Of a DNA stretch of 64,000 nt, positions 8,162 to 17,436 are shown piece by piece; the first letter of the stretch is position 1, and the number at the start of each line of letters is the position of its first letter. Origin of the DNA: JAPHTQ01 sp050302275 (lineage in GTDB: Bacteria; Pseudomonadota; Gammaproteobacteria; Thiohalomonadales; Thiohalomonadaceae); contig JBNLAT010000001.1 in NCBI GenBank assembly GCA_050302275.1, forward strand, positions 124,001-188,000. Reading direction: 5' to 3'. The notes under the pieces are model-generated. The model ran no database searches and was not told where the DNA came from. It worked only from the letters and a program-made list of their open reading frames with translations. Made by a program: the position numbers and the translations under genes.

Positions 8162-9988
8162 ATGCAAACAGGACCAACCCCAACCGCAGATGCCATCCCC
8201 ATTAACGAGGCTGTCACCCTTAACGGCCTGTTTCGAGCCAGATTTTTCCGTACCCCGGATGCGGTTGCCTATCGCTACTACGACAAGGATTCAGACTCCT
8301 GGCGTGAAAGCAGTTGGCAGGAGATGGCCCACGAAGTGGCCCGCTGGCAAAACGGGCTGCGCTCGTTGGGGCTACAGGCCGGTGACCGGGTCGCTTTGAG
8401 CATGCGTAACTGCCGCGAGTGGGTAATGTTCGAACAGGCCGCTCTCGGCCTGGGCCTGATTGTTATCCCCCTGTACACCGATGACCGAGCGGACAATATC
8501 TCCTTCATTATTGAGGATGCGGGGGTCAAATTGCTGCTGATCCAGGATGCGGGCCGCTGGAAGCGACTCGCCCCGGCACTGGTGGGTGCGCCTTCACTAC
8601 AGTCGGTCATCATGCTTAGCGGTGATTGCGCCGAGCTGGAAGATCAGGACGAGCGCCTGATCTGCGCCGACGAGCTCCTGGTTCCCGGCGACCATAAACT
8701 CTATGCCATCCCGGAAGACCCAAACGCGCTGGCGACCATCGTCTACACCTCCGGCACCACCGGTAAACCCAAGGGAGTAATGCTGAGCCACAACAACATC
8801 CTCTTCATTGCCAATGCCGCTGTGCAGCTGGTCAACATCCGCCCCGGTTCGATCTTCCTCTCTTTCCTGCCACTGTCGCACACTCTGGAGCGCACCGGCG
8901 GCTACTACCTGCCGATGATGGCTGGCGCCACCGTGGCCTATGCCCGTTCGGTACAACAGTTGGCGGACGATCTGATGACGATTCGTCCCACCCATCTCAT
9001 CTCCGTGCCACGCATCTACGAACGCATCTATTCCCGTATATCCACACAGCTAAGCAACGGACCGATGCTCAAACGCCTGCTATTCCACGCAGCGGTGTCA
9101 GTCGGCTGGCATAAATTCGAACGTTCACAGGGACGTCGTTTCTGGCATCCCAAGCTGCTACTTCACCCGTTGCTGCATAAGCTGGTTGCAAGCAAGGTGA
9201 TGGAGCGACTCGGTGGCCGAATGGAACTGGCGATTAGCGGTGGTGCCGCCTTACCACCGGAAATTGCCAAAGTCTTCATCGGTCTGGGCCTGGGCCTGCT
9301 ACAGGGTTATGGCCTGACAGAAACCAGCCCGGTAATCAGCGTTAATCTCCCCTTTGCCAACTACCCGGCCAGCGTTGGTCGCGCCCTGCCTGGGGTTGAT
9401 GTGCGTATCGGTGCCGATCATGAACTGCAGGCACACAGTCCCGGGGTGATGCTCGGCTACTGGAACAACCATAAGGCGACCGCCGAGATGATTAGCCCGG
9501 ATGGCTGGCTCAACACCGGCGATCAGGTGCACATCGACAAAGATGGCTATATTTTCATCACCGGTCGGCTGAAAGATATTTTGGTCCTCTCCAACGGTGA
9601 GAAGATCCCGCCCGCCGATATGGAGATGGCCATCGCACTGGAGCCGATGTTCGAACAGGTGATGGTGATTGGTGAAGGCCACTCCTTCCTCGCCGCGCTG
9701 ATCGTTCTCGATAAGGATCTCTGGCGTAGTTTCGCCAAGGGGCTGGAGGTCGATCCGGATGATCCGGCAAGCCTCAATAACAAGAAGGTAATCAACAAGG
9801 TCATCGGCCGCATTCGAGAACTACTGCACGACTTCCCGGGTTACGCCAAGATTCGACGTGTCTACCTCAGCCTGGACCCATGGAGTATCGACAACGGTCT
9901 GATCACCCCTACGCTCAAGATCAAACGCAACAAAGTCCTGGAACATCTGCACAAAGAAGTACACCAACTCTATGCACAGGAAGACTAA
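8162..9988 (+). CDS. Long-chain acyl-CoA synthetase (AMP-forming)
   Basis: A 608-residue member of the adenylate-forming family. The ATP-binding loop YTSGTTGKPKG lies near residue 195, the GYGLTETSP motif near 383, and GWLNTGDQ followed by GRLKDILVLSNGEKI near 445-480. This matches long-chain fatty acid:CoA ligases of the FadD/FACL type, which activate fatty acids through an acyl-adenylate. The protein is soluble or peripherally membrane-bound. ATG 8162 has only a weak ribosome site. The methyltransferase gene starts immediately after its stop, so the two are probably co-transcribed. Chain-length preference cannot be read from the sequence. Confidence 0.92.
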   Translation: MQTGPTPTADAIPINEAVTLNGLFRARFFRTPDAVAYRYYDKDSDSWRESSWQEMAHEVARWQNGLRSLGLQAGDRVALSMRNCREWVMFEQAALGLGLIVIPLYTDDRADNISFIIEDAGVKLLLIQDAGRWKRLAPALVGAPSLQSVIMLSGDCAELEDQDERLICADELLVPGDHKLYAIPEDPNALATIVYTSGTTGKPKGVMLSHNNILFIANAAVQLVNIRPGSIFLSFLPLSHTLERTGGYYLPMMAGATVAYARSVQQLADDLMTIRPTHLISVPRIYERIYSRISTQLSNGPMLKRLLFHAAVSVGWHKFERSQGRRFWHPKLLLHPLLHKLVASKVMERLGGRMELAISGGAALPPEIAKVFIGLGLGLLQGYGLTETSPVISVNLPFANYPASVGRALPGVDVRIGADHELQAHSPGVMLGYWNNHKATAEMISPDGWLNTGDQVHIDKDGYIFITGRLKDILVLSNGEKIPPADMEMAIALEPMFEQVMVIGEGHSFLAALIVLDKDLWRSFAKGLEVDPDDPASLNNKKVINKVIGRIRELLHDFPGYAKIRRVYLSLDPWSIDNGLITPTLKIKRNKVLEHLHKEVHQLYAQED

Positions 9989-10735
9989 GTGCAGCGGCTA
10001 CCACCGCTGATACTACTGGTGCTGGCGCAGGGAAGCGGCCTGCTTATCCTGAAACTCGTCTCGTCGCTCCTGCCAGATCCCATATATATCCATCTGCTGT
10101 TGCAAGGTGCTTTCGCCGCATTAACCGGTCAGCTGCTGCGACTGCCGCGCTGGTGGTTGCCGATCAATCTGTTGCTACCTCTGGCTGTTGCCCTGACCTT
10201 AACGCTACAGCTTCCATCCTGGATCTATCTCATCGGTTTCCTGTTTTTATTGCTACTGCAGTGGAATAGCAACAGCGAACGGGTACCGCTCTACCTTAGC
10301 AACCGTAAAACCTGGCAGGCACTGGAACATCTTCTCCCTGAGCACGACATTCGCTTTATCGATCTCGGCAGTGGTCTTGGCGGCACCTTGTTTCATCTGG
10401 CAAAACGTCATCCACACGGAAAATTCGTCGGTGTCGAATCGGCACCACTACCTTACGCCATCGCCCGCATTCGCCTTGCCTTCAGCAGACTGAAGAATGT
10501 CGAACTGCGTTACGGCAATTTCTGGAATATCAATCTTGCCCCGTATAACATACTCTATGCCTTTCTCTCACCGGTACCGATGCAACGGCTGTTTGGCAAA
10601 GCCCGCGAGGAGATGAAAGAAGGAAGCCTGTTTATCAGCAACAGTTTTACCGTTTCTGACCACCCGGCAGAGCGAATCCATCAGGTCGATGATCGACGTA
10701 AAACGCAATTACACTGTTGGCAAATCGGGAACTGA
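9989..10735 (+). CDS. Membrane-anchored class I SAM-dependent methyltransferase
   Basis: A 248-residue protein. Residues 1-90 contain three or four hydrophobic segments, and the rest is a short Rossmann methyltransferase with motif I DLGSGLGG near residue 125 and the acidic VGVES end of the second strand. It starts with GTG directly after the TAA of the acyl-CoA synthetase, with AGGAAG upstream. The substrate is unknown. The position next to a fatty-acid-activating enzyme and the membrane anchor suggest a lipid or membrane-protein target, but this is only inference. Confidence 0.8.
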   Translation: MQRLPPLILLVLAQGSGLLILKLVSSLLPDPIYIHLLLQGAFAALTGQLLRLPRWWLPINLLLPLAVALTLTLQLPSWIYLIGFLFLLLLQWNSNSERVPLYLSNRKTWQALEHLLPEHDIRFIDLGSGLGGTLFHLAKRHPHGKFVGVESAPLPYAIARIRLAFSRLKNVELRYGNFWNINLAPYNILYAFLSPVPMQRLFGKAREEMKEGSLFISNSFTVSDHPAERIHQVDDRRKTQLHCWQIGN

Positions 10736-10764
10736 CTTCAAGACAAAATCAGACAGATAGGAAA

Positions 10765-10793
10765 CCCCGAAAACCTTTTTACGGTTTTCGGGG
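10765..10793. terminator. Hairpin terminator between convergent genes
   Basis: An 11-bp stem (CCCCGAAAACC with GGTTTTCGGGG) has a 7-base loop. It lies between the convergent ends of the methyltransferase and autotransporter genes and probably serves both. T runs on either side are short. Confidence 0.7.
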
Positions 10794-10809
10794 CCATTAA
10801 GGATGGGAG

Positions 10810-13800
10810 TTAGTTTCCGGAAAGCGACTTCGATATCCGCAGGAAAACAGCCTGACTTTCGTCGTTCTCTGTGGAATGAACCCACTGATAATCCAGATCC
10901 AGATTCAGTCCGCTTCTCAGCACGAAGCTGCTTCCCAGACCGATCATGATTGAATTAGTGTTCAGTGTCGGAACGGCCATCGTGTAACGGGTAGCCAGCA
11001 TGTCCGCGTAGGCAATGGACGCCTGGTCGCCACCATCAATACGATGTTGATACTCGACACGTGCACGCGGCCGCATCATATAAGTGTCTTCCTTGTGTTG
11101 CATTTCGACACGTAGACCCAGCGAAGCCTGTTGCGAGGTATAACTCTGGCTGGCGTAATCCAGCGAAGCTGAACCTGCCCCAGTTTCCGTTACCGACTCC
11201 AGCCAGTCTGTGGCAACATCATAACGGGCATAGGGCGACATCAGTGTCGTGTCATTGAGATACTCGTAACCCACTGCCAACGAACCGAATATCTGGCTAC
11301 CAGGACGACTGGCCTTGGCAAATAGACTGCTCGACGAAACATAGCGTGATGAATCGAGATTAAACCTACCATAGCCGATCAGGCCATCGATAAACATCGC
11401 ATCCCCAGGTTGGTAGCTACCGTAAACGCTGATACTGCTGCCATTGGAGATGCTGTTCGTGCCATCAGAACCAATGGTGCTTTCATCATGGGCGTATCCA
11501 ATACCCAGACCCAGTAACAGGTTTTCGGAGTAACGGCGATCTGCACCAACAGTAATACCATCGGTGGTGTAATCGATAGTTGTCGAGCCATCCTGCGTAT
11601 CCCTTTTACCGATACGCACATTACCGCCTGCCCAGATATCAAACCCATCCCTCTCCATCGAAGGTTTGTCGTCTGCGTTTAATACGGCCAGATTCAGATT
11701 GAGAGATTCTGTGCTCAGGATGGAAGCCAACTGTGTAACGGTCGCTATAGTCAGCTGCTCAGCCTCTGTGGTTTGGCTAGAAAGATTTTCCGAGGCACTC
11801 ATCTCTTGTGCACGAATGCGGTCCACTTTGGCTTTTGCGATGCCAACACCGATAAAGCTTTCATTGTCAGTCGCCAACGCAGGTTTATTTTCTTCCACTG
11901 TGGTATCCGCCGATGAAGAGCGGACTCGTGGGGCATGGTGTAACGACTCGAGACGCTGATGATAGTTGGATAGCTGCGTGCGCCAGAATCGTCCCGCGAT
12001 CTCTACCTGATCGTTGACCACGCCGATCACATCAGGGTCCTGTGTCGGATCGGGTCGTGCAGCAATAGGGGTAACGGAGTTACTGGCAGCCGATGCCACA
12101 CTGGTACCAACTGCATTGGTCGCGGTTACCGTAAAGGTATATGCCGTGCCATTGGTCAATCCAGTCACTGTAATCTCACAGGCAGCAGGCCCTGCACAGC
12201 TACCTGTCAGCGCTCCCGGAGAAGAGGTTGCGGTGTACTGGGTAATTGCAGAACCACCGTCTGATGCTGGCGCGGTGAAGTTAACCGTGGCCTGCCCATC
12301 ATCCGCCGTAGCAGTCACATCGGTCGGCGCGTCAGGAACCGTCGCTGTCGATGGTGTGACACTGCTAGATGCTGTCGATGCAGCGCCTGTTCCAATAGCG
12401 TTGGTAGCGGTTACCGTAAAGGTATATGCCGTGCCATTGGTCAATCCGGTCACGGTAATCGCACAGGCAGCAGGTCCGGCACAGGAACCAGTAAAGCCTC
12501 CGGGTGAGGAGGTCGCGGTGTATTGGGTAATTGCGGAACCACCGTCTGATGCAGGTGCCGTAAAGTTAATCGTTGCCTGCGTATCACCAGCACTGGCAGA
12601 AACACCTGTCGGTGCACCCGGCACGGTCAGGTAGGTAAACAGACCTGTTCCGGTGCCACTACCTACTGAAGTCGTTACGACAACATCCTTGGCCCCCGCC
12701 GTGCCTGCGGGCGTCGTTGCAGTAATGGTGGTTGCATTGACAACTGTGACGCCAGTAGCCGAGGCACCCCCGATAGTCACCCCTGTCGCACCAGTAAAGC
12801 TGGTGCCTGTAATCGTCACGCTGGTACCGCCAGCAGCAGAACCACTGTTTGGACTAATACCAGTGACGGTGGGTGCCGCCACATAAGTGTACAATCCGGT
12901 TCCAGTGCCTGTTCCGCCTGGAGTGGTAACTGCCACGTCTTTCGCACCCACTGTACCCGCCGGAGTCGTCGCGGTGATGGTTGTGGAGTTGACCACCGAT
13001 ACACCCGTCGCTGCAGCTCCGCCGATCGTCACCGAAGTCGCGCCACTCAGATTGGTGCCAGTGATCGTCACGCTGGTGCCACCGGCCGTCGAACCACTGG
13101 ATGGGCTGATACCTGTCACCGTTGGTACTGCGTAATAGGTGAACAGGCTTGTTCCTGTTCCGGTTCCGCCTGAGGTGGTAACGACCACATCTTTGGCACC
13201 TGCCGTACCCGACGGGGTAGTCGCGGTAATAGTTGTGGAGTTCACTACCGTTACACCGGTAGCAGATGCCCCACCGATCGTCACCGATGTAGCGCCAGTA
13301 AGGTTGGTACCGGTAATCGTGACACTGGTACCGCCTGCTGTAGGACCTGCACTCGGGCTGATGCTGGTTACTGTCGGTGCAGCAACATAGGTAAACAGAC
13401 CCGTGCCCGTACCAGTACCACCGGCAGTCGTTACGGCAACATCCTTCGCACCTACTGTACCTGCAGGGGTTGTCGCGGTAATAGTGGTGGAATTCACGAC
13501 TGTAACGCCGGTTGCGGACGCGCCACCGATAGTCACCGAAGTTGCGCCAGAAAGGTTGGTGCCGGTAATGGTCACACTGGTACCTCCGGTAGAAGGACCA
13601 CTACTGGGAAAAGTTCCCGTTACCGTCGGAGCAGCGACATAAGTAAACAGGCTCGTACCTGTTCCCGAACCCACCGCATTGGTTACAACAACATCTTGAG
13701 CACCGACAGTACCCGCCGGAGTCGTTGCCGTGATGGTTGTGTCGTTTACTACAGTGACACCTGTTGCTGCGGCTCCTCCAATCGTCACCGATGTCGTACC

Positions 13801-15939
13801 AGTGAAACTGGTACCCGTAATCGTCACGCTGGTGCCGCCTGCAGTAGGACCACTGTTTGGACTGATGCCCGTTACCGTCGGTGCGGCAATATAGGTAAAG
13901 AGACTGGTGCCAGTTCCTGTGCCACCGGTTGTGGTCACAGCAACATCTTTCGCCCCTGCGGTACCTGCAGGGGTCGTCGCAGTAATAGTGGTGGAATTTA
14001 CAACAGTAACACCGGTTGCGGACACGCCACCGATTGTCACCGATGTCGCACCGGTAAGGTTACTACCGGTGATCGTCACGCTCGTGCCACCTGAGGTAGT
14101 GCCGTAATTAGGACTAATACCCGTCACCGTCGGTGCTGCGATGTAGGTAAACAGACCGGTACCCGTACCGGTACCACCCGGGGTGGTCACCGCCACGTCC
14201 CTGGCACCAGCGCTGCCTGCCGGGGTCGTTGCGGTAATAGTCGTAGCGTTCACCACCGTTACACCGGTAGCAGATGCGCCACCGATCGTCACCGAGGTCG
14301 CACCAGTAAAATTGGTACCGGTAATCGTGACGCTTGTCCCGCCAGTAGTGGGGCCACTGGATGGACTAATGCCAGTCACAGTAGGTGCCGCATAGTAGGT
14401 AAACAAACTTGTTCCAGTTCCGGTGCCACCTACCGTGGTCACGGCCACATCTTTTGCACCTACCGTACCCGCAGGGGTTGTTGCGGTAATGGTCGTTGCG
14501 TTCACCACCGTTACACCTGTAGCAGATGCCCCGCCGATCGTCACCGATGTCGCACCACTAAGATTGGTACCGGTAATCGTGACACTGGTACCGCCTGCTG
14601 TAGGACCTGCACTCGGGCTGATGCTGGTTACTGTCGGTGCAGCAACATAGGTAAATAGACCCGTGCCCGTACCAGTACCACCGGCAGTCGTTACGGCAAC
14701 ATCCTTCGCACCTACTGTACCTGCAGGGGTTGTCGCGGTAATAGTGGTGGAATTCACGACTGTAACGCCGGTTGCGGACGCGCCACCGATCGTCACCGAC
14801 GTTGCGCCAGAAAGGTTGGTGCCGGTAATGGTCACACTGGTACCACCAGCGGTGGGACCGCTGCTGGGAGAAATCCCTGTTACCGTCGGCGCGACAACAT
14901 AAGTGAAAAGTCCTGTACCGGTACCTGTTCCACCAGTCGTTGTCACCGCGACATCCTTGGCACCTACGGTCCCAGCGGGTGTCGTAGCAGTGATCGTGGT
15001 GGAGTTCACGACTGTAACGCCCGTGGCGGAAGCGCCACCGATCGTCACCGACGTTGCGCCGGTAAGGTTGGTGCCGGTAATAGTCACACTGGTACCACCA
15101 GCGGTGGGACCACTGCTTGGACTAATGCCAGTTACTGTCGGCGCGGCAACATAAGTAAACAGGCCTACGCCCGTACCACTGCCTGACGCATTGGTAACGA
15201 CAACATCCTGGGCACCCGCGGTACCTGCAGGCGTGGTCGCGGTAATAGTGGTGTCATTCACCACGGTAACGCCGGTCGCTGACGCCCCCCCGATGGTCAC
15301 ACCTGTAGTCCCGATAAAATTGCTACCAGTAATAGTCACACTAGTGCCACCGGTGCTGGGCCCACTAGTGGGGCTAATGCTAGTTACAACAGGAGAACTA
15401 TTTGGAGTAAAAATAAAGTTGTCGTACACAGTATCAATAAATATGCCGTCCCCACCGTTCTCTGTGATCGTAAAACTGGTTATCCCGGTCCAGTTAGTCG
15501 TAATAGTTGCACCAGAAAGGCTTGTCGTTATATTGATGGCAGAGTTGCCAGAACCACCTGTGGGGGTAAGGGTCAGGTCAGTCACTGTACTTTGACTACC
15601 TAATTGAAATGACGTGAGGTCAACGGCGCTGCTGAAGGTAAATGTGTTAAATGACACGGTAGTCGAATTTGTTAACACAGTTGCAGTCGTACCAAAAATT
15701 CCACCACCATCACCTAGCCACCAGTCACTCACAGTATTATTGGTGGAGGTCATTGTTACGCCACTGACTGTCTCCGTGACGGTATAGGTATTTACAAGCG
15801 TTGCACCTTCAAAACCGAAGGTCGCAGCAAAAGTTGATGAAGTGAAGCCGGCTAAGGATAATGCTAAGGCAAGATACCGGAACCAAACTGACAATACTGA
15901 GAGAAACGAGATATTTTTTATATCAACTTTAGTTTTCAT
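10810..15939 (-). CDS. Giant autotransporter with IPT/TIG and FN3 repeats
   Basis: A 1709-residue protein. In order: a long signal peptide (to about residue 38, ending STFA); a beta-rich head of about 160 residues; 11 tandem IPT/TIG domains of about 84 residues (typical core GGTSVTITGTNLTGATSV); two fibronectin type III domains; a helical linker of about 140 residues; and a C-terminal beta-barrel of about 280 residues. This is a type V secreted surface protein, with the barrel in the outer membrane and the repeat stalk outside, probably an adhesin. ATG 15939 has AAGGGA upstream. The in-frame extension to 15996 adds 19 residues ahead of the signal peptide and is rejected. The last residues (SLSGN) lack the usual terminal aromatic residue. 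Confidence 0.9.
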   Translation of the reverse strand: MKTKVDIKNISFLSVLSVWFRYLALALSLAGFTSSTFAATFGFEGATLVNTYTVTETVSGVTMTSTNNTVSDWWLGDGGGIFGTTATVLTNSTTVSFNTFTFSSAVDLTSFQLGSQSTVTDLTLTPTGGSGNSAINITTSLSGATITTNWTGITSFTITENGGDGIFIDTVYDNFIFTPNSSPVVTSISPTSGPSTGGTSVTITGSNFIGTTGVTIGGASATGVTVVNDTTITATTPAGTAGAQDVVVTNASGSGTGVGLFTYVAAPTVTGISPSSGPTAGGTSVTITGTNLTGATSVTIGGASATGVTVVNSTTITATTPAGTVGAKDVAVTTTGGTGTGTGLFTYVVAPTVTGISPSSGPTAGGTSVTITGTNLSGATSVTIGGASATGVTVVNSTTITATTPAGTVGAKDVAVTTAGGTGTGTGLFTYVAAPTVTSISPSAGPTAGGTSVTITGTNLSGATSVTIGGASATGVTVVNATTITATTPAGTVGAKDVAVTTVGGTGTGTSLFTYYAAPTVTGISPSSGPTTGGTSVTITGTNFTGATSVTIGGASATGVTVVNATTITATTPAGSAGARDVAVTTPGGTGTGTGLFTYIAAPTVTGISPNYGTTSGGTSVTITGSNLTGATSVTIGGVSATGVTVVNSTTITATTPAGTAGAKDVAVTTTGGTGTGTSLFTYIAAPTVTGISPNSGPTAGGTSVTITGTSFTGTTSVTIGGAAATGVTVVNDTTITATTPAGTVGAQDVVVTNAVGSGTGTSLFTYVAAPTVTGTFPSSGPSTGGTSVTITGTNLSGATSVTIGGASATGVTVVNSTTITATTPAGTVGAKDVAVTTAGGTGTGTGLFTYVAAPTVTSISPSAGPTAGGTSVTITGTNLTGATSVTIGGASATGVTVVNSTTITATTPSGTAGAKDVVVTTSGGTGTGTSLFTYYAVPTVTGISPSSGSTAGGTSVTITGTNLSGATSVTIGGAAATGVSVVNSTTITATTPAGTVGAKDVAVTTPGGTGTGTGLYTYVAAPTVTGISPNSGSAAGGTSVTITGTSFTGATGVTIGGASATGVTVVNATTITATTPAGTAGAKDVVVTTSVGSGTGTGLFTYLTVPGAPTGVSASAGDTQATINFTAPASDGGSAITQYTATSSPGGFTGSCAGPAACAITVTGLTNGTAYTFTVTATNAIGTGAASTASSSVTPSTATVPDAPTDVTATADDGQATVNFTAPASDGGSAITQYTATSSPGALTGSCAGPAACEITVTGLTNGTAYTFTVTATNAVGTSVASAASNSVTPIAARPDPTQDPDVIGVVNDQVEIAGRFWRTQLSNYHQRLESLHHAPRVRSSSADTTVEENKPALATDNESFIGVGIAKAKVDRIRAQEMSASENLSSQTTEAEQLTIATVTQLASILSTESLNLNLAVLNADDKPSMERDGFDIWAGGNVRIGKRDTQDGSTTIDYTTDGITVGADRRYSENLLLGLGIGYAHDESTIGSDGTNSISNGSSISVYGSYQPGDAMFIDGLIGYGRFNLDSSRYVSSSSLFAKASRPGSQIFGSLAVGYEYLNDTTLMSPYARYDVATDWLESVTETGAGSASLDYASQSYTSQQASLGLRVEMQHKEDTYMMRPRARVEYQHRIDGGDQASIAYADMLATRYTMAVPTLNTNSIMIGLGSSFVLRSGLNLDLDYQWVHSTENDESQAVFLRISKSLSGN
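12627..15399 (-). repeat. Array of 11 in-frame IPT/TIG-coding repeats (252-bp unit)
   Basis: Eleven head-to-tail copies of a unit of mostly 252 bp encode the IPT/TIG stalk of the autotransporter. Most copies differ from one another at many third positions. The segments 13321-13584 and 14581-14844, five units apart, differ at only three of 264 positions, which points to recent conversion or duplication inside the array. Confidence 0.92.
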
Positions 15940-16419
15940 TGACAGTCCCTTGTCAAAAAATCGAATAACAGGCAGCACACTATTGCACATATCCACTTCA
16001 AAGCATCACAACCCTGTCACTACGAAGCATCTGTCACAAAAGTCACTCATGTCACAATGTTTTCAAAATTTCACGAATTATGCGTCCATGCGGATTTGCA
16101 TAAAAATCGTCTACCCATGCAAACATACGCATCTACACGACTCATAAAGTCACTTCATAGATAAAGAAGCACGCAAATACACTTTTTGCAACTTTCACAA
16201 AAATTTAAACGATTCATTCCAATATTGACCTGAATTAATCAATCAACAATCCTGGGTACCGAATAGAGAAGATGGATCTTTTCATCCAGAAACTAGCAGC
16301 TACACTTTGGGCTGGCGCCACATCGCAGATTGAATACTGAACGTGTGATGCTGGCTCTCAGCAAGTCGTCTCATTGAGAAGACGAAACCTGGAATAAACA
16401 CAAAAGGACCGAACTAACC
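15940..16419. other. 480-bp AT-rich intergenic region between divergent genes
   Basis: No gene is visible. The region must hold the promoters of the leftward autotransporter and the rightward collar-protein cassette, but I find no convincing -35/-10 or -24/-12 pair. It contains GTGACA direct repeats (16015-16055) and a short hairpin, CGTCT-cattgaga-AGACG, near 16367-16384. The ribosome site AAAGGA of the collar gene lies at its right end. Confidence 0.6.
16015..16055 (-). repeat. GTGACA direct repeats upstream of the autotransporter
   Basis: TGTCAC (GTGACA on the minus strand) occurs at 16015-16020, 16032-16037 and 16050-16055, with AGTCAC at 16041-16046. The array lies 75-115 bp upstream of the autotransporter start. 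It could be a regulator-binding array; the binding protein is unknown. Confidence 0.4.
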
Positions 16420-17043
16420 ATGGATACATTTGTCGGCTTCATCTCACCTTTCCCCTATACATTTGCACCGGCACAATGGAGTTTCTGCCGAGGGCAATTA
16501 GTTGCCGTATCACAATACGCTGCACTCTTCTCCTTGCTTGGTATAAATTTCGGCGGTGATGGGCACTCCAGCTTCGGCCTGCCCAATCTGCAAGGCAGGC
16601 AGATTGTGGGGGTAGGCACAAATAAATATACCGGAACCACATATAGTCTTGCCGAGGCAGCTGGGCAGGAATATGTCACACTCACCTCAGCACAGGCACC
16701 TCTCGCCTCACATACCCATGACGCCACCTTTTCTCCGGTAGGTGGTGTTGCAGTCAATGTGGAAGTATCCACCAATCCGACAGCATCAGAGCTCACAGCA
16801 GAAAATGGCTCATACCTTGCGTCGCAACCGACTCTTGGTGGCAAAATCACTTTTGTCCCCGGCACCCCTGCCCCCACAAGCACTGTTAGCCTCGGTGGTG
16901 TATCTGCAAGTGGCGTGAGTGGAGAGGTCACAGTCGAACCCAGTGGTAGCACTTCCGCAAGCCAGCCCGTTTCATTGATGAATCCCTATCTGGCACTGAA
17001 TTTTTGTATCGCCCTGGAAGGCCTTTACCCCAGCCGCAACTAA
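16420..17043 (+). CDS. Phage tail-collar domain (microcystin-dependent protein-like)
   Basis: A 207-residue protein with an N-terminal tail-collar domain. It begins MDTFVGFISPFPYTFAP and continues with FCRGQLVAVSQYAALFSLLG and FGLPNLQGRQIVG, the hallmarks of the Mdp-type collar family. The remaining part is a Gly/Ser/Thr-rich beta region. Such proteins occur in phage tails and also as free-standing bacterial surface or secreted proteins of unknown role. No other phage gene is nearby. It is the first gene of a five-gene cassette and could be the target of the modification enzymes that follow (inference). AAAGGA precedes the ATG. Confidence 0.85.
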   Translation: MDTFVGFISPFPYTFAPAQWSFCRGQLVAVSQYAALFSLLGINFGGDGHSSFGLPNLQGRQIVGVGTNKYTGTTYSLAEAAGQEYVTLTSAQAPLASHTHDATFSPVGGVAVNVEVSTNPTASELTAENGSYLASQPTLGGKITFVPGTPAPTSTVSLGGVSASGVSGEVTVEPSGSTSASQPVSLMNPYLALNFCIALEGLYPSRN

Positions 17044-17099
17044 CATCGGAAATTCTCTATACGCGCCATCTGGCGCGTATAGCAGCCGGAGATGACCTT

Positions 17100-17420
17100 A
17101 TGCAAATCGACTCACTGACCAGTGCACCATTTAGCACACGTATAGGAAAATACTTAACAGTAGAAGCCGCAGAAGACGAGCTGGCATTGGAAATAAAAAG
17201 CGTGAAAGAAAATCCTTTAGCGGCAGGACCAAACGCAAAACGAACGCCGTTTACCGTCATCTTACATGGACCTGACTCACCTAATCTTGCCGATGGCCAA
17301 TACCACCTGCGCACCGACGGGGAAGATGGTTGGCGAATAGAAAACATCTACCTTAATCGAATCATACCGCCAGCATCTTCCGATGGTACGGGTGCCTACT
17401 ATCAAGTGATCTTCGGTTGA
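17100..17420 (+). CDS. DUF6916-like small protein
   Basis: A 106-residue protein without signal peptide. Its C-terminal half (TPFTVILHGPDSPNLADGQY, then a GTGAYYQVIFG end) resembles the DUF6916 family, which I know as a neighbour of tail-collar proteins. Its function is unknown; a chaperone or structural partner of the collar protein is possible. ATG 17100 is chosen because GGAG lies 8 bases upstream. The frame is open further upstream, but that part overlaps the collar gene and is not protein-like. Confidence 0.7.
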   Translation: MQIDSLTSAPFSTRIGKYLTVEAAEDELALEIKSVKENPLAAGPNAKRTPFTVILHGPDSPNLADGQYHLRTDGEDGWRIENIYLNRIIPPASSDGTGAYYQVIFG

Positions 17421-17436
17421 TGAAAAAGGGCTTTAT

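Noticed and set aside
12627..15399. A possible CRISPR or satellite array
   Set aside because: The units are in-frame, about 252 bp, without spacers, and encode IPT/TIG domains.
12014..15595. A row of plus-strand frames rich in Val, Thr and Pro
   Set aside because: They are the reverse reading of the IPT/TIG and FN3 repeats of the autotransporter.
16420..17043. A prophage remnant, because of the tail-collar domain
   Set aside because: No capsid, terminase, tail, lysis or integrase gene is near, and collar proteins of this type occur free-standing.
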